A stretch of 64,000 bases of DNA from Arenicola marina (GCA_964019135.1 OZ025248.1:14143574-14207573); one strand, 5' to 3'; shown: positions 1 to 13,088, counted from the stretch's first letter. The notes: generated from the sequence alone by a model not told the origin. Program-made: numbers and translations.

Positions 1-241
1 AATATATAAGCACTATGAGCCACCATAATATGCACTATGAAGAAAAACTGACAGTCCTGGATCCGAAGCTCAATAATGTTGACCTCTGATATTCTATATG
101 TGCATGTTTGCATCTGCTAGTTCACATCATCACCATCTTGTCATATTCATTTCGAGAGCGATTGAGGTCGTTAAAACAAATTATGGAATTAAATTTCTTG
201 AACAGCGACAAAATGTTATGAGTTAGATGTTCACATGTTGT

Positions 242-445
242 CCCTGTCTTCTGAGAGCTTAACAGCATATGGATCGGTGGTTTGAGCCCAGCTGTCATGT
301 TTCGGTCGCAGAATAAAAATGCAAGGTCTTCCTTTGCAAAGAGTAAGGGATTACCCCTGGGACATGGCTCCACTCTTCCTTTCCTTCTGCTATTCACACT
401 ATATGACCTAAATTGGTTAAAGCTTCTGGAATATACAACCTATCA
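242..445 (+). mobile_element. tRNA-derived SINE, family 1, truncated copy
   Basis: This is a decayed copy of a SINE found four times in the window (also about 11074, 57222 and 61387). The box-B-like part of the tRNA head (GGTTTGAGCCC) is followed by a body containing TTTGCAAAGAGTAAGGG and a tail ending in GAATATACAACC. The front of the tRNA head is missing or diverged. The rest of 1-980 shows no coding signal. Confidence 0.6.
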
Positions 446-980
446 ATAACAATTATGACATCTTGTTTTCAGGCTAGGATATACATGATCATTACACAAA
501 GCAAGCAGTGTAAGGTCATACCAGTAAGCGCACACATGTGCTGTGCAAAATGACAAAGTGACAACCCATCTTGAGATGTCTATTCTCTTCAATCTTTCAA
601 TAGATCAATTATGGGGCTTGACTATTACAGTGATTACTTACACAAAGACTGTACAATTCACAGTTTGTCTTCAAGCGACTCATTGCTGTCACTGCCATGA
701 CAGTTCACATTCAGGTCATATGACTCCTTAGATGTGCTTGCATGCATTCTTGCTTTGGTTGATATGCCCTTAGCAACCTGCAACCATGATAGCCACTTGT
801 TTGGTACAGAATTAATTTTGTCAGTGTATGTTATCGCATAAGGGGGTAAGGGCAGGGTTAGTCCAAACCAGGACTCATGATCTCTTATATATAACTTACG
901 TAGGATTGATAGATACCATATAATGTCAAATCCTATTTTATATACGGTATATGTTTATATGAACATGCAATATATTTCAG

Positions 981-3900
981 ACTCTGGCCAGTGCTGTGGT
1001 GCAAGTCATTCTAGCTGAACCGCCTTCATGTAATCAGTGGAGTAAGAAATGTTGCGGAGTAGGAGCCTTCGTCAAAGACAACCTGAAACGCTCCTACTTC
1101 ATTCGTGTGTATGACCTTAAGGTAAGAGCAGTACACATGTGTATCCTATTATATTATAAAATAAATTATTTATAGTCAATATAGTGATAATTGCCTTGTT
1201 TGCACTAGCAGTAGCTTTATAGTAATGATACAATTTATGTTTATTATCCTACAGTTTGCACCATGCTGCTTGGTTTCTATTGCAGGTCACCACCTTATTT
1301 TTTGATGAAGCAGTTTTATGGTTATTTTGTATTGCAGGCTGCCCGTCTAATCTGGGAACAGGAGATTTACAACCACTTCAAGTACAAGACACCAAGGCCA
1401 ACGTTCCATACCTTTGAAGCTCATGTAGGTCGTGGCACATGCTTCTATTGTGATATGCTGCCAAACCATTTTGTACAAAGGGAAAACCTACCATCAATTT
1501 AACAAGCTGTTAACGTAGCGGTGGTTGTCCCTGTTGCATCACCAAGGATGAATTATTTACAATATCTACGTCTGACATATTAATATTTATCTGTCCATTT
1601 ATGTCATTACCATCTTGTTTTGTTTCATATATGCTTGGTCTTGTACTCCTGCAACCAGGACGGTCCAGCTGGGCTTAACTTTGCCAATGATGACGAGGCC
1701 AATAAGTTTAAGCAAGCCGTTCAAGAGAAATTGCAGGAGCGACGCACCAGAAAAACTGGTATAAAGTTCATCTTATTTCACCCCAAAAATCAACAGTCAG
1801 CAGTGTTTACATATACCGGTACACGTAATGGCCTAATTTAGCCCTTGCGTGCACACAAGAGGCCTAAAATATAAATTCATTTCATTTCATTATTTTTGTA
1901 TCAAATTGGTACATAAATTTATCTTGTTTGTGTTATCCTACTGTATAGATCTGATTTCAGCTGAACTGTATGATTATCTTCAGAGCGGCGTAAGGCCAAC
2001 CAACCCAGCTCCCCTCGAGGTCCGCCGCCCAGTGCGGCCCCCGTCACGCTCAGCCCGTCAGCAGGTCAGTGGCGGGTCCCAACAACTTCATAATCACCCA
2101 TATGACTTTCTTATCCCATGGGGCATCCTTTGACTTGTTTAAGCGATGTGTGCATAATTACCTGTTCATTCGTTTGTGCAGTTGCAAAGTTTACTAGTTT
2201 ATATTTCACGTCATGTCGCCCCTGTCTACTGGCGTTGTTTGCTTGTCACCCCAGCGGCCCCTTCATTCAATGCTGACCTAGGCTCAGGTACCATCGGCAA
2301 GAAGAATAAAGAAAAGAAATCTGACAAGAAAAAGAAGTCTAAAATTACCAAGGATGATATCGGCACTCCCACCGATTTCCGGTACGTGCAGTAACACATA
2401 ATGTTAAAAAAGTTCATGAGATTTAAAGTATCTGTAATTTACAGAATCCGTACTGGATGTTTTTATATAACGATATGCATGTACTGTTATAATTTTTTTG
2501 TGATAACGCAAATATAGAATTCTGTAACAAACTTATAAATTCCTTGATTTATATGTTATGTCGTTATTTGCCCCAAGTCGTGGACTTATTTTCTTGCATT
2601 TTCATAAATGTTTTCCAGTCATGTTGGGCACGTAGGCTGGGATCCCGACAAAGGGTTTGATGTAAGTACGTCAGCTGCTGTGATGTGTCTTGGTAATTGC
2701 GCACAAAGCAGACCAACTCTAAGACCCCTGTACTAATGTGGAACATGGTATGTAATGAACCAGCCATGTGCGTTGCCATTTGCCCACAGCTTGGGTGTTC
2801 CTCGGGCTGTGGCATATGATTCATAATTCATGCACAAATCTACTTTTACCGGATGTTAATAACACTACATTCCTTGGCTTCCTAAGTCGGCCAACCTTTG
2901 CGTTGAGTATACCATACTACTTATCACAAAAATATTCTTGCTGGCTAGTACTTTACCGACTAAATCGTACAGGAAAGAATTATGTCCATTCATTACTGCT
3001 GACTAATATCCTTCCTTGATCGCCCAACTGCCATGTTCTTTGTCACCGACTCGTTTTAGTGGTACAAAGAAAGACCGTGGTGTGTTTTATTTCTTGAGAT
3101 AGAAAACTCAAACGACCGCCTTGATTCCAAACTCACATGTCCGTTGTACGCAGTACCGCGATATACAGGCAAAAATGGCGGTATATTCCCCTCAAATCAG
3201 AAGTTCATTTTGATGTAAACTTGTGAAAAGAAGGCGCACTGTATGTAACATGTGGGTTTCAGGTGAACAGCCTTGACCCCGAACTGAAGACCCTGTTCGA
3301 CGAGGCCGGGATCTCGGAGGACCAACTGAAGGACAAGGACACGGCCAACTTTATCTACGACTTCCTGGAGCAGCACGGCGGCGTGGACGCCATCAAGAAC
3401 GAGGTGAAGCAGCGTCCCCCGCCGCCCCCCATCCCCACACAGCACCACCACGCCGCCCCGCCGCCCGGCATCGGTAAGGACCACGTGGATAGTAACAACG
3501 ACCGTCGCTAATTCATAATTCTATGTGTAACAACCCAGCTGTTAAATAAACCGAATGATAAAATGACTAATTCCGTTACGAATTGGACATTTCCACATGT
3601 TCCGAGACCATTTGTAACATAGAGTTGCAAATTTGCTTCAAATAGTTTTTTTAAGTTAAATGAAGATAGAATGGACAAAAATGTGTGTCTCTCTTTCTCT
3701 TCTGGGTTTTTTCTTATCACGTGGAACATTTAACCTCATCAATTACCAGCTACAACTTCTCTGTAAGCCGTTTTCATCTTTCCTTCAGCGCCTCCGCTGC
3801 CGCCCCCTAGTAACCGTGCCTTACCTTTGCCACCTACGCCCGCCCGGGCCCCCAGTGGTCCACCACCGCCACCATTACGGGGTGAACGCCCGGGGGCGGC

Positions 3901-5165
3901 TCCTCCCCCGCCATCCAGGGGACCCCGGCAAGGCAGTCTCCCTCCCCCTCCGCCCAATAGGGGAGGAACGGTCGGGGCGGCCCCACCTCCGCTGCCGTCC
4001 TCCAGCCCCCGGGCCATGCCAGCACCTCACCCGAGCGGACCTCCGGCCATGGCGCCTCCGCCTCCTCCGTTCGGCGGAGGCGGGGGCGGTGGTGCTCCCC
4101 CTCCTCCACCCCCCGGTCCCCCACCTCCAGCCATGGGGGCCCCTCCACCCCCCGGACCGCCCCCTCCACCGTCCGGGGGTCCTGCTCGAGGCGCCCTGCT
4201 GTCGCAGATCCAGGGCGGGGCAAGTCTGCGACACGTGGATCCAGCTGAAGCCGAGGTGGAGGCGCGCCCAGACGGCCGCACTAAGTTACTGGACGCCATC
4301 CGGACCGGAATCACTCTCCAGAAGGTCAGATTCCGCCAGGTGTACCCTTAGTCTAAGCAGTTTGCCCCTTATTTTCATCAGTCACTCTGTTGACGCCATC
4401 GTATATAGTTCACCCATGAATCAGGTCTTCTGACTTTTTGTTATATCACTTTTACCCTTTGTCAACGACCCTCCTGCCACTGACTGACTTTCTTGTGTTA
4501 ACCAGCCTGCTATTACTATGGGGTCTAGCATCAGTGTTAGTCCTCACATGTCCTTTGAGCCTCTGCCCCTGCTTCTGCTTAGTTTTCATCTCATATTGTT
4601 TCTTGTGCTCGTAGGTTGACCCCGCGACACAGCGGCCTAAATCCGATGAGGGTGACGACCAGACGGGACTGGCTGGTGCCCTGGCGAAAGCGCTGGCCTC
4701 GCGAGCCGACAAGATACAAGGTAGGTTCCTCCCGTGCCCGTGCTTTTTGCGTCAACCTAATTATGTAACTAGGGGTTAACAGTATCATACGGTTGTCACC
4801 AGATCATTAGAAGAAGTCCACCAATCTGCGATGAGATTCATGCATGCAGCTAAAATAAGAACTTTTGTTTTGGGTTTCAATAAATTCATGGCGTTGCGGC
4901 CGCCAAAATAGCTCCGTGTGGACATGATATTGCGCCCCCCCCCTCCCACACCGTTGTCTTATCATTCTACCCCCCCCCTCCCACACCGTTGTCTTATCAT
5001 TCTACCCCCCCCCCCTGCACCGTTGTCATATCATTCTCCCCCCCCCCCTTCCACGTGGTCATGTCATGGCACCCCTACTTTAAACTCTTATTGTCTCTCT
5101 TTACAGATGACGACAGCGACGATGACGAGTTTGAAGATGACGATAGTGATCAATGGGATGATTAG
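981..5165 (+). CDS. WASL: Wiskott-Aldrich syndrome protein (WASP/N-WASP) homologue, 5' end outside the window
   Basis: Actin nucleation-promoting factor that carries Cdc42 and PIP2 signals to the Arp2/3 complex in the cytoplasm. Ten exons join in frame with GT-AG introns: 981-1121, 1338-1424, 1659-1758, 1984-2064, 2255-2381, 2619-2661, 3263-3473, 3789-4324, 4615-4720 and 5107-5165, giving 496 residues here. Exons 1-3 encode most of the WH1/EVH1 domain (WSKKCCGVGAFVKDN, RSYFIRVYDLK, LNFANDDEANKF). Exon 5 carries a lysine-rich PIP2-binding stretch and, with exon 6, the CRIB motif IGTPTDFRHVGHVGWD. Exon 8 is the proline-rich region plus two WH2 motifs (RGALLSQIQGG and RTKLLDAIRTGITLQK). The last exon is the acidic tail with its tryptophan (DSDQWDD). 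The length fits N-WASP (about 505) less roughly the first 30 residues, which should lie left of position 1. The exon 4 acceptor at 1984 was chosen because only that frame joins both neighbours. Confidence 0.95.
4927..5060. repeat. C-rich minisatellite in the last WASP intron
   Basis: About four copies of a roughly 35-40-bp unit, CACCGTTGTCTTATCATTCT followed by a C run of 7-10, sit just before the final WASP exon. Slippage in the C runs is likely. Confidence 0.75.
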
Positions 5166-5203
5166 CGAACCAGTCTTGATAATGTGTTTATAAGATCACA
5201 AGA

Positions 5204-5243
5204 ACGAAGTACAGGTATACACGTGGCCGGTGTATTAAACCAC

Positions 5244-5295
<52 letters not shown>

Positions 5296-5338
5296 TATGT
5301 GATGCCTAGAACGAGGTACAGGTATACACGTGGCCGGT
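5204..5338. repeat. Duplicated 26-bp segment flanking an (AT)n microsatellite in the WASP 3' UTR
   Basis: The segment GTACAGGTATACACGTGGCC occurs on both sides of an (AT)n run at about 5247-5291. A related sequence (CCACGCCATAT followed by AT repeats) recurs at about 5680. This suggests local duplication through the AT tract. Confidence 0.75.
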
Positions 5339-5723
5339 TATATAGAGGTTGGCACCGAGAGATTTTCAGAGAACACAATATTCAGTGTGTTACACAGTGC
5401 AACAACGGGGTCCAACCGGCGAGATGCATAAACCAGCTAGCCAGTCACTCTCTCCCGCCAGTCAAACATAATCACGTCAGGCAGGGTAGTCACTCAGACT
5501 CCTATGGCTGGCTCATATTATACTCGGTGTCGTGTCACCAATACAATTCACTTTGAAGGAGTCAAATACGATCTACAAATGTTAGATAAGGTGCAGCAAA
5601 GATATGGCTATAGCTTGCTGGAACAGCTCTTTGTGTTGACATTGTATTATTAAATGTAATTTGGGTCATTATTGAGCCACGCCATATTATATATGCATAT
5701 ATATATATGGCTATGTTTATTTA

Positions 5724-5729
5724 AATAAA
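5724..5729 (+). terminator. Candidate WASP polyadenylation signal AATAAA
   Basis: First canonical AATAAA after the WASP stop codon, about 560 bases downstream. A second candidate lies near 7518, so a longer 3' UTR cannot be excluded. Confidence 0.5.
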
Positions 5730-5745
5730 GAGCTCATTGTAATAT

Positions 5746-8297
5746 ATATCCTTTGAAGTCAGACGTGAGCCACAGATCCCTGTGTGATGGGAACAAGTTT
5801 CGGATGCCCTGCTGAAGTTCATAGTACATTCTTTATTTATTTTATCATGAGCTCATGTTTATTTGAATTACGCGTGATAATATAAACCGAACAAAGAATA
5901 TCCTATTAACATTTAAAAATATACTTCCTCTCCTCTCTCTTTTAAAATATATGCATAAGATATGTGCTTCTCTCTGGGGTCACCTCATCTATTGGACCAT
6001 CTTTCGTGTGAACGAAATACTGTTTACTGTAGGTTTCCAGGGAACAATACGAGATATATTCTGGAACCATAGTTCTTGTTCACATGGTGGTTAGATTACT
6101 TTCATTGAATGATATCCCGGGATAGTATGTATGCGGAACTCTATATGTTTCGGTTTTCATTTAACTTTCACATAGATGTTAATATATTCTGTGTTACTCG
6201 GCAAAATAGGAACATATACTCATAGCTTTCTTTAAAGGAATATATTTTATTTAGTTAACATATAAGTAACGTTATCTCAGTTGTTTGCGTCTGACACTTT
6301 TACATTCTCTTACTGGCAGCCGAGAAACCTTTGACGTACGGTATATGTGTGTGTTCTGTGAACTCGTCATTAAAACTTTATTCACTAGATGGCAGATCAG
6401 TCGCCCATGCTGGTCACGGGCGTATTGCGTCATCAGCAGACCCTTCAGGGGAGCTAGTGCACTGATAGTAACCAGTGGTGGAGCTCAGCCTGCTCTGGTT
6501 ATATGTTGAAGATGCCTTGAAGAGGTCGTTCAAAAAGTATTATATTTACTTGTATTACAATTTATGACCTTAATAGACCAGCTTTATTTACTGCCATCCT
6601 TTGGCTGTTAAAGGCAACATCGTGTTATACTCGCCATAATAGATCTGAATAAGAAATTATGGACATGGAGTGTATCTTTTCCATCTTATTCCTTTATATT
6701 TCTCCCCGTGTCTGTCAAACATCGATAGTTTAAATGTGTGACAAAGATTAAAGCTGTTTGAAAGGATCTTGCCTCCTTGCATCATATGTTTGAGGACTTA
6801 CTTGTATCCTTCGGCTGTGGGGAGATATGTAGAAATTGGTGTGTTTTCTCCTCTCATTGTTGGACGGTTTTATTCGGATGCTTTGTCGTTTTCGTAACTA
6901 AGAGGTTCGTTGAAATGCTCATACCACTTCACTTGAATATGATATGTGTTTCATGGTTTATCTGCTGGCGACTTATACATTTACAATTTGACCGTTTTAC
7001 GGTGAGACCTTCCTTAGGCCTAGCCCCTGTAAACACATAATGAGACTATTTCAATGGTACAGTGATGCTCTTACTGGATTATATTTCTAATGCATATTGC
7101 ACTATGCTACAATGCCAGTCTTTTTGGGAACACAGAGGATATCTACAAAGCTACAAGGGGACCGTTTAAGTTAACACTTGTAGAAAGCCGTTCCGAAGTT
7201 TAATACTGGGTATATAGTGGTTAATTTGATTGTTTGGGATTTGTTGGTATTATGTCCATTTGGACTATAGTTTGACTGACACACGAATAGAACATAATCT
7301 GAAACGTTGGATTCGGTGCAATTATTGCTACTTTTGTTACACCTCTCCCTTTCTACCGAGAAACTCGGTATCCTAACTGATTGCATCCCAACCTATATGC
7401 ACAGGCGAACACCACTTTATGCTGGGACACCTATATTGCGCGGCAAGTCTGGGTACTTCCCTCTACACCAAGTGTGGTGTTACGGACAACGGATCTGAGT
7501 GACAGTTGATGACAGGAAATAAACATATTTAATATTGCAAGCGTGATTTTGTTTTGATTTTTTTCTCGAGATAAGGCCATTGTCTCCATGTTGGAAGCTA
7601 CCCTTGGCGTAGCCCCGGTACGAATACATACGTTATGTCCGTCAAATGAAAAAAAGCCGTAACGTAAAAATCTACAAATATATTATGGTTTAACCGGTCT
7701 CACGTACGGCCCTATGACTTGAAGGTGATTTTGATCCTGCTGATTTTTATATTTAATTTACGCATATTTACTTTTGTGGAGAAACGTATGTATACACGAT
7801 GGAAATGGACATTTTGGAACATAAGAAAACCATGTATATAATCTTGTAAATTGCGCCAGATCATCATTTAATGTTCATTTTCGTAATGTACATTTTTAAC
7901 ATTACGAAGTTAAGCGATATATATAATTTGAAATAAAATGATCCCACAGCAACTTCGAAGAGCTTTCTTTAGTGTCAAAGTTACGTCCGTCACTTACGAA
8001 AAAAAGAGAAAGAATCCTGAAAGGTTACAAAAATAAGAGGGGGAGACTATACATTTTAGGTAGGTTTATACATGTACCGCCCAAAATTATTACCATTTTT
8101 TTCGCCTTTTTTTTTCAATCTCCGAAGCAGATATCTGCACATTCTCTCGATGTGCCCATCTGAATTTTTTTTCTTTCTTTAAATTGCACTTCATGACTAT
8201 ATAACACAGATCTATATAGATCTATAGTTCAGCTAGTTGATATCTAATAGATCTAAGTGTTCAAATAAATAACCTACAGATATAATTTGTCCGTAAT
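5746..8297. other. AT-rich stretch without a recognised gene
   Basis: Only short open frames without family resemblance or splice context are present. One good CTCF-like core (CACTAGATGGCAG, 6383-6395) and an AGATCTATATAGATCT palindrome near 8207 are the only structured items seen. Confidence 0.6.
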
Positions 8298-8925
8298 GTC
8301 AGTGTCTATTTTAGATGCCTTTTCGACCAACCCTTTCTGTCTGTGTCCAGTTTAGATGCCTTTTTAACCCAAAATTTAGATGCCTTTTTTAACCCATAAT
8401 TTAAATGCCTTTTTTAACCCAAAATAACCACGAAATCGCGCACTTTTCTTTCGCTCTCCAAATGCCCGCTATGGCTTGGGCGGCACACCCCCACCACTGT
8501 AGTAATGTAGTAATTTATTATGTATGGCTGATATATCTAGATCATTCGATCTATCAGCCCCGGGACTTGATGTTGAAACCAATGATCGATGAGGCCTATG
8601 CCTACGGACCTCCATTTTCCAGTTCTCACGAACGAGCCGCTATATGGATGCGCCACCTAGCGAACATTGGTGGTAATTCAATGCAAGCAATGTTACGACT
8701 ATTCACTAGGTGGCAGCACTTGGTTTTGAACGGCGCTTTATTGATGCTGCTTGAAAAATCGCTTTACAACCGAGCCAGCGAGATATTTTACAAACGATTA
8801 GGCTACCTCTTTAACTGAGCCTAAGTGAGATAATAATAACCTGAAAGCATTAAGATCTAATTGAACTGGGTGCCGTGCTGTTAATCTAGAATATAGGGGA
8901 GAAACCGATGGCCATATATTCGTCA

Positions 8926-9031
8926 AGCAGAGTGGCGCAGTGGAAGCGTGCTGGGCCCATACATCCAAACAAGCGTGCGCGGCACGTGCGGGGACACCCA
9001 GAGGTCCGTGGATCGAAACCACGCTCTGCTA
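8926..9031 (+). tRNA. Initiator tRNA-Met (CAU) with a 34-nt intron
   Basis: The acceptor stem AGCAGAG pairs with CTCTGCT (9024-9030), followed by A73 (9031). The D-arm region closely matches animal initiators. The anticodon stem CTGGG (8951-8955)/CCCAG (8997-9001) has the three G:C pairs typical of initiators; the loop is CCCATA-A with anticodon CAT at 8958-8960 and C at position 33. The T stem CGTGG/CCACG closes the loop ATCGAAA, which has the initiator A54. The A1:U72 pair is also an initiator feature. The intron (8962-8995) lies at the canonical site one base 3' of the anticodon, and its third-last base, G8993, can pair with C32 as in the A-I pair used by eukaryotic tRNA-splicing endonuclease. 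The spliced RNA is 72 nt, as in human. Relative to the human initiator as I remember it, T-stem changes are paired on both sides, which argues for an intact gene. Confidence 0.9.
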
Positions 9032-9032
9032 A

Positions 9033-9050
9033 TTTTTTTTTTTTCTTTTT
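9033..9050 (+). terminator. Pol III terminator of the initiator tRNA gene
   Basis: A run of 12 T residues, one C, then five more T residues starts two bases after the discriminator base of the tRNA, as expected for RNA polymerase III termination. Confidence 0.85.
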
Positions 9051-9668
9051 GGCAAATCGTTCTCAATATTTGGTATTAGATCTACTATTTTAATAGATGT
9101 GTTGGTCACAGTACATCTATGGGCTTACGTCGTGTTTTATAATTAAACATATTTACGAACATAAGTTTTACGGCTGTGTGCCTGTGCCTGTGGCAATTAA
9201 CAGTGCCCGGGGGGCGGTGCAGGGCGCCACTTTGGCGGGAAAAGACTAGATCTATGCTCCAACATTTCTTCGCGAAAATATAACCGAAAAAACCTAGTGT
9301 TGACACACTTTCTTGATGTCAGAAGATAGAACAAGGTATATAGAATGCGTAAACACTACGATTGTACGCGCACACATTATGATAAAGGCTGCAGTTGATT
9401 CCCGACTGGCGTCTAAAGAACTTTGCATGGACACCGTTGTGCCCCTAGAAAGCGGGCTTGCCTGGGGGCACTTGCGCCAAGGCGCCACTTCGACGTCTGC
9501 GTAGGCCTACATTACTACAGTGATGGGTGGGTGCCCATGTCATAGGCATAGAGGGCAGAGAACGCGAGAAAATTGCGAGATTTGGTTGTCATTGCTTGAG
9601 ACATTTCAGGTTAAAATAATTTTTTAAAAAGGCATCTATGCAAAACCTAGACCAAAATAGACACTGAC

Positions 9669-12600
9669 ACTACATGCGGTGTACTAAACTTATATCTTTT
9701 GTCATAGCAAAGAGTGTCTAGAGTAAGATACTCTAGACCTCAGGGCCCGGTTGCATCAAGCGTGGCGTTTTTGAAGGAGACAGGGCGGGGCCACTCGGGG
9801 CTAAAGGATTGATTGATTGACAATTAGATACCTCTTGGAGGCCGAAATTTGCGAATTAAGGCGCAGGCAAATAAGGAAATCTAAGGTTTCTTGGAATAGA
9901 AGGTTCCAATGGATGGACCCGGAGGGAGTGGGGGGGGGGGGATACCCATCGTTTATGAAAGCCCTTAAATATATCTGAAACTGAAGAGTTATACTGCCTC
10001 ATATATTCATAGCCCCCGTCAACAGACACTGCGATCGAGGCACAGTGTGAAACTGTACATTTGTTCCTAGATGGCTCAGACCATGTGATCTGACGTTTTC
10101 GTCACTATGACGTTTTGGGCCCTAACAAACGTACACCGTCTTATCAGCTTAGCCTATATTGCATACAAGAGCTGCATTTATTTTGAACACTTTCGATATG
10201 GCATATAATATGCGGCGGCACACCCCCACCACTGCAGGGGCAAATGTCTTTATTCCCAGGTCAAGATGAATTAAAAGCTGGGCGGATACACGATACTAAA
10301 TTGACGATTTCCCGATTCACGGTTATTTAATATTAAAATTTCCAGTTCACGAATTATTTTCCTCATTCCTAGTTCACGGCGAAACGAAAAGCCCAATCCC
10401 GAGGAACGCAAATACCCCTTACCCCCCCCCCCCCCCCCGCCCCAATCCCACTGTAGTAGGCCTAATGTAATGCACCCATCCGGGCCGCCCATGCCACAGA
10501 GGGTATATTCCGGGGAAGGTGGGAGGGGGGGGGGGGAGTACTAATACATTGCTGGGTTTGGGAGGGTTCCGCGATAACCGCCCCCCCCCCCCCACCGGGG
10601 AGGTTTACCGCCAACATCGGTTCGGAAGGGGAACCCGCTCTTTATGAATATGAAAGCACTGCCTATATAGTTAGGTATGCATTGGCCTATCATATGTTGC
10701 GCCTAAATGATTCCATTTTGTAGCCTTTTTCTCTCAATCCCTTTGACAATCTTTCTTCAAATCAAATCAGTCACGAAATCTGAGTAGGCCTACACTCAGG
10801 CATTTATAAACGATCAAAGCCGTAATTTTCGCGCCAAGTGACTTAGTTCTTATAGTGACCGGTTCTTAGAGACAGTCCTAGCAAGTTTGGAACAGGATGT
10901 AAGGTGCAAAACTGAATTTCCGGTTTGTTCAATTATAAGCAGGTGAAGAGTGAACTAGCTACAACCACAACTAACGTTACAACTACAACTCAAATACATT
11001 TGATATAGGGGACCACGCATGGGGCGAAATGACCACATTAACTTTATTTGCATTCTTCGGACAGGAAGTGCCATAAAATGATCCCATGTCCTTCTTTGCA
11101 AAGAGTAGGGGGTTAACCCTGGGGACATGGCTCAACTCTCCATTCTCCCATTGACGCGATATGACTAAAAGTGTCCTGAATATACAACCAACCAACCATA
11201 AAAAGAGCCAAATTTCACGTTCTATATTAATACGGCTATAGAAATTTAGAAGATTGGTCTTAAGTATGTACGGGATAGAGAACCACACAAGAATCACGCC
11301 TAGCATGGACAATAACGATCCATTTCATGGGTTCTAAACATGGAAGATGGACCGACAGCGCGGAGCTGGGGGACGCCACCGAGCTTGTCCGGTTCTGCTA
11401 GCCTCTTGTTACCTTCGCATCGTTTTCTCTCCGACATCGCTACACAGAACTTCCTTCCCCTCTGTTGCACTCCACGTTATCTGGTTCGAGTAGTCTTTCT
11501 GCCTAATCTTTCTGACGTGTCGGTTATCTTCTGGCCACGCAACCCTCCCCCTCACCAGCGAGCATTATCAGTGCATAGAAAGCAGGTGTTTTGGCGCTGC
11601 TGTGCTGCGGTACTAAAAACGTCGAATTCGGTCCCCCATGTGTTTAAAATATCCGAAATAAAAAAAGGACACAAGCAATAAGTACATGAGCGCACATATT
11701 TTATTTCTCATTCCACAGTATGGCACAGCTCTCTACTGACAAGTGGCGAGCACAATCGGTACATCCCTGTCATAATTCAGTGAAATAGTGCCGTATGATT
11801 GCAGCGAGAAAGTAGACCTAACAAACTGTCCGAGAATAGTTACCTTTTACAACGCGAAAGCGTCCTAAACTGTAATCAATGAAGCATTATTTCTGAGGAG
11901 CACAAACAATCTGTGCCTTATTTTTCAGGTACATGGGCAAGAAACGTTGAGAAAACCCTCGGGGGATCCTAACGTCACAACTTTTGGTACCTGCGAGGGT
12001 AACTTTATCAAAAATATGCATCATTAAATGAAGTTTTCCCTAATCGCGTAACGAAGACAAAGAGAAATAGCACAGTAATACAGCAGATAATTTCATTCCT
12101 TCGTGCAACAACACCTCTTAAAAAGGCCGAAGTTCGACCAATTCGAGAAACTTAACTAAAGTGGCTCAGTGACCAACGTTAAGAACCCTAGCTTATAGCC
12201 ACAACTGTAATACGCGTGGGCTTGTAACCCGACCCGACTTCTCAGTACAAAAGTGAAGTCCAGTATCTCCCTGAATAACTCTCTACAGCTACGAACTATA
12301 CACCCGAAAAACTCCATATCACAGCTAATGAAATAATAAGACGATAGTCAATGCCCGCAGTAGTGACAGGGCCATAAGATCCGTCAAATATTAACAGATC
12401 ATCACCACACTTTAATTATCAAGAAGTTTATTTGCCGACACCCGCGACATATACTTTAGTAAATTCCCAAACATGAAATTTACAAGCAGAAAAACAAAGA
12501 CATGAGCATATAAGGCTATCGCACACAATTAACACGAGACCTATTGTTTGTGCACTAATTGTTTGCTCGTCAGGATTCATTTGTGCGGCGGCTGAAATTC

Positions 12601-13088
12601 AACTGAAAATGATTGGCAGGGAAGTCCGAAGACAGTTTCCAAACGACCCAAACTTGTAATAAATGAAACGTTAACAAACTTCCCATAAAAGAACGCTGTA
12701 TTCCACTATGGTCCAAATATAGAACACAACTCGATTGACCGTTTTTTTAAAATGTTTTAAAGAGTGTATCTCAAATACACTTGCTTTAATGATTTACCCT
12801 GTGCTTCGCATGGCAGCAGGCACCGTTAGCACACAGCGGTACAAAAACTCCTCACTCTCCCGTCGCGCCACCTATGCGCTGAGATCCCACTACCACCACC
12901 AGAGCGCAGAAGGGAGAACGTCGTTACGGAAACTACGGCGGATTGAAAGACATTCAATTTGTGGGATATCATGTCGACCTATCAGCTAGTCGCTGTCTAC
13001 TCTGCAGTAAGTGTTTTTTTTTTCTTATTAAAGATTGGTGTTAAATATTTCAGCTTCATGTATATAATATATACACACAATACAAATA
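9669..13088. other. Intergenic stretch without a recognised gene
   Basis: No coding family is recognised. It holds long G and C homopolymers (about 9937, 10423 and 10520-10590) and a SINE family-1 fragment at 11074-11200. A 113-residue frame at 11340-11681 has no family resemblance and I do not call it a gene. Confidence 0.5.
11074..11200 (+). mobile_element. tRNA-derived SINE, family 1, 3' fragment
   Basis: This copy keeps the body (TTTGCAAAGAGTAGGGGGTT, GGGGACATGGCTC) and the tail (GTCCTGAATATACAACCAA) shared with the copies near 242, 57222 and 61387. The tRNA-like head is absent. Confidence 0.75.

Larger units (their letters stand above)
8298..9668. mobile_element. Inverted-repeat (foldback/MITE-like) element enclosing a tRNA gene
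   Basis: The outermost 15 bases, GTCAGTGTCTATTTT (8298-8312), return inverted at 9654-9668. Homology continues inward in the same order on both arms: AGATGCCTTTTT blocks, then a diverged stretch, then CACTGTAGTAATGTAG (about 8496-8511 left, inverted at about 9505-9520 right). The arms are therefore about 165-210 bp, the left one being longer because the AGATGCCTTTT block is repeated. No transposase frame is present and I could not define a target-site duplication. A fragment of the inner arm (CGGCACACCCCCACCACTG) recurs at about 10213, as expected of a dispersed family. Confidence 0.55.

Noticed and set aside
8405-8818. 137-residue frame inside the inverted-repeat element
   Set aside because: No recognisable domain and overlaps the element's left arm; not a transposase.
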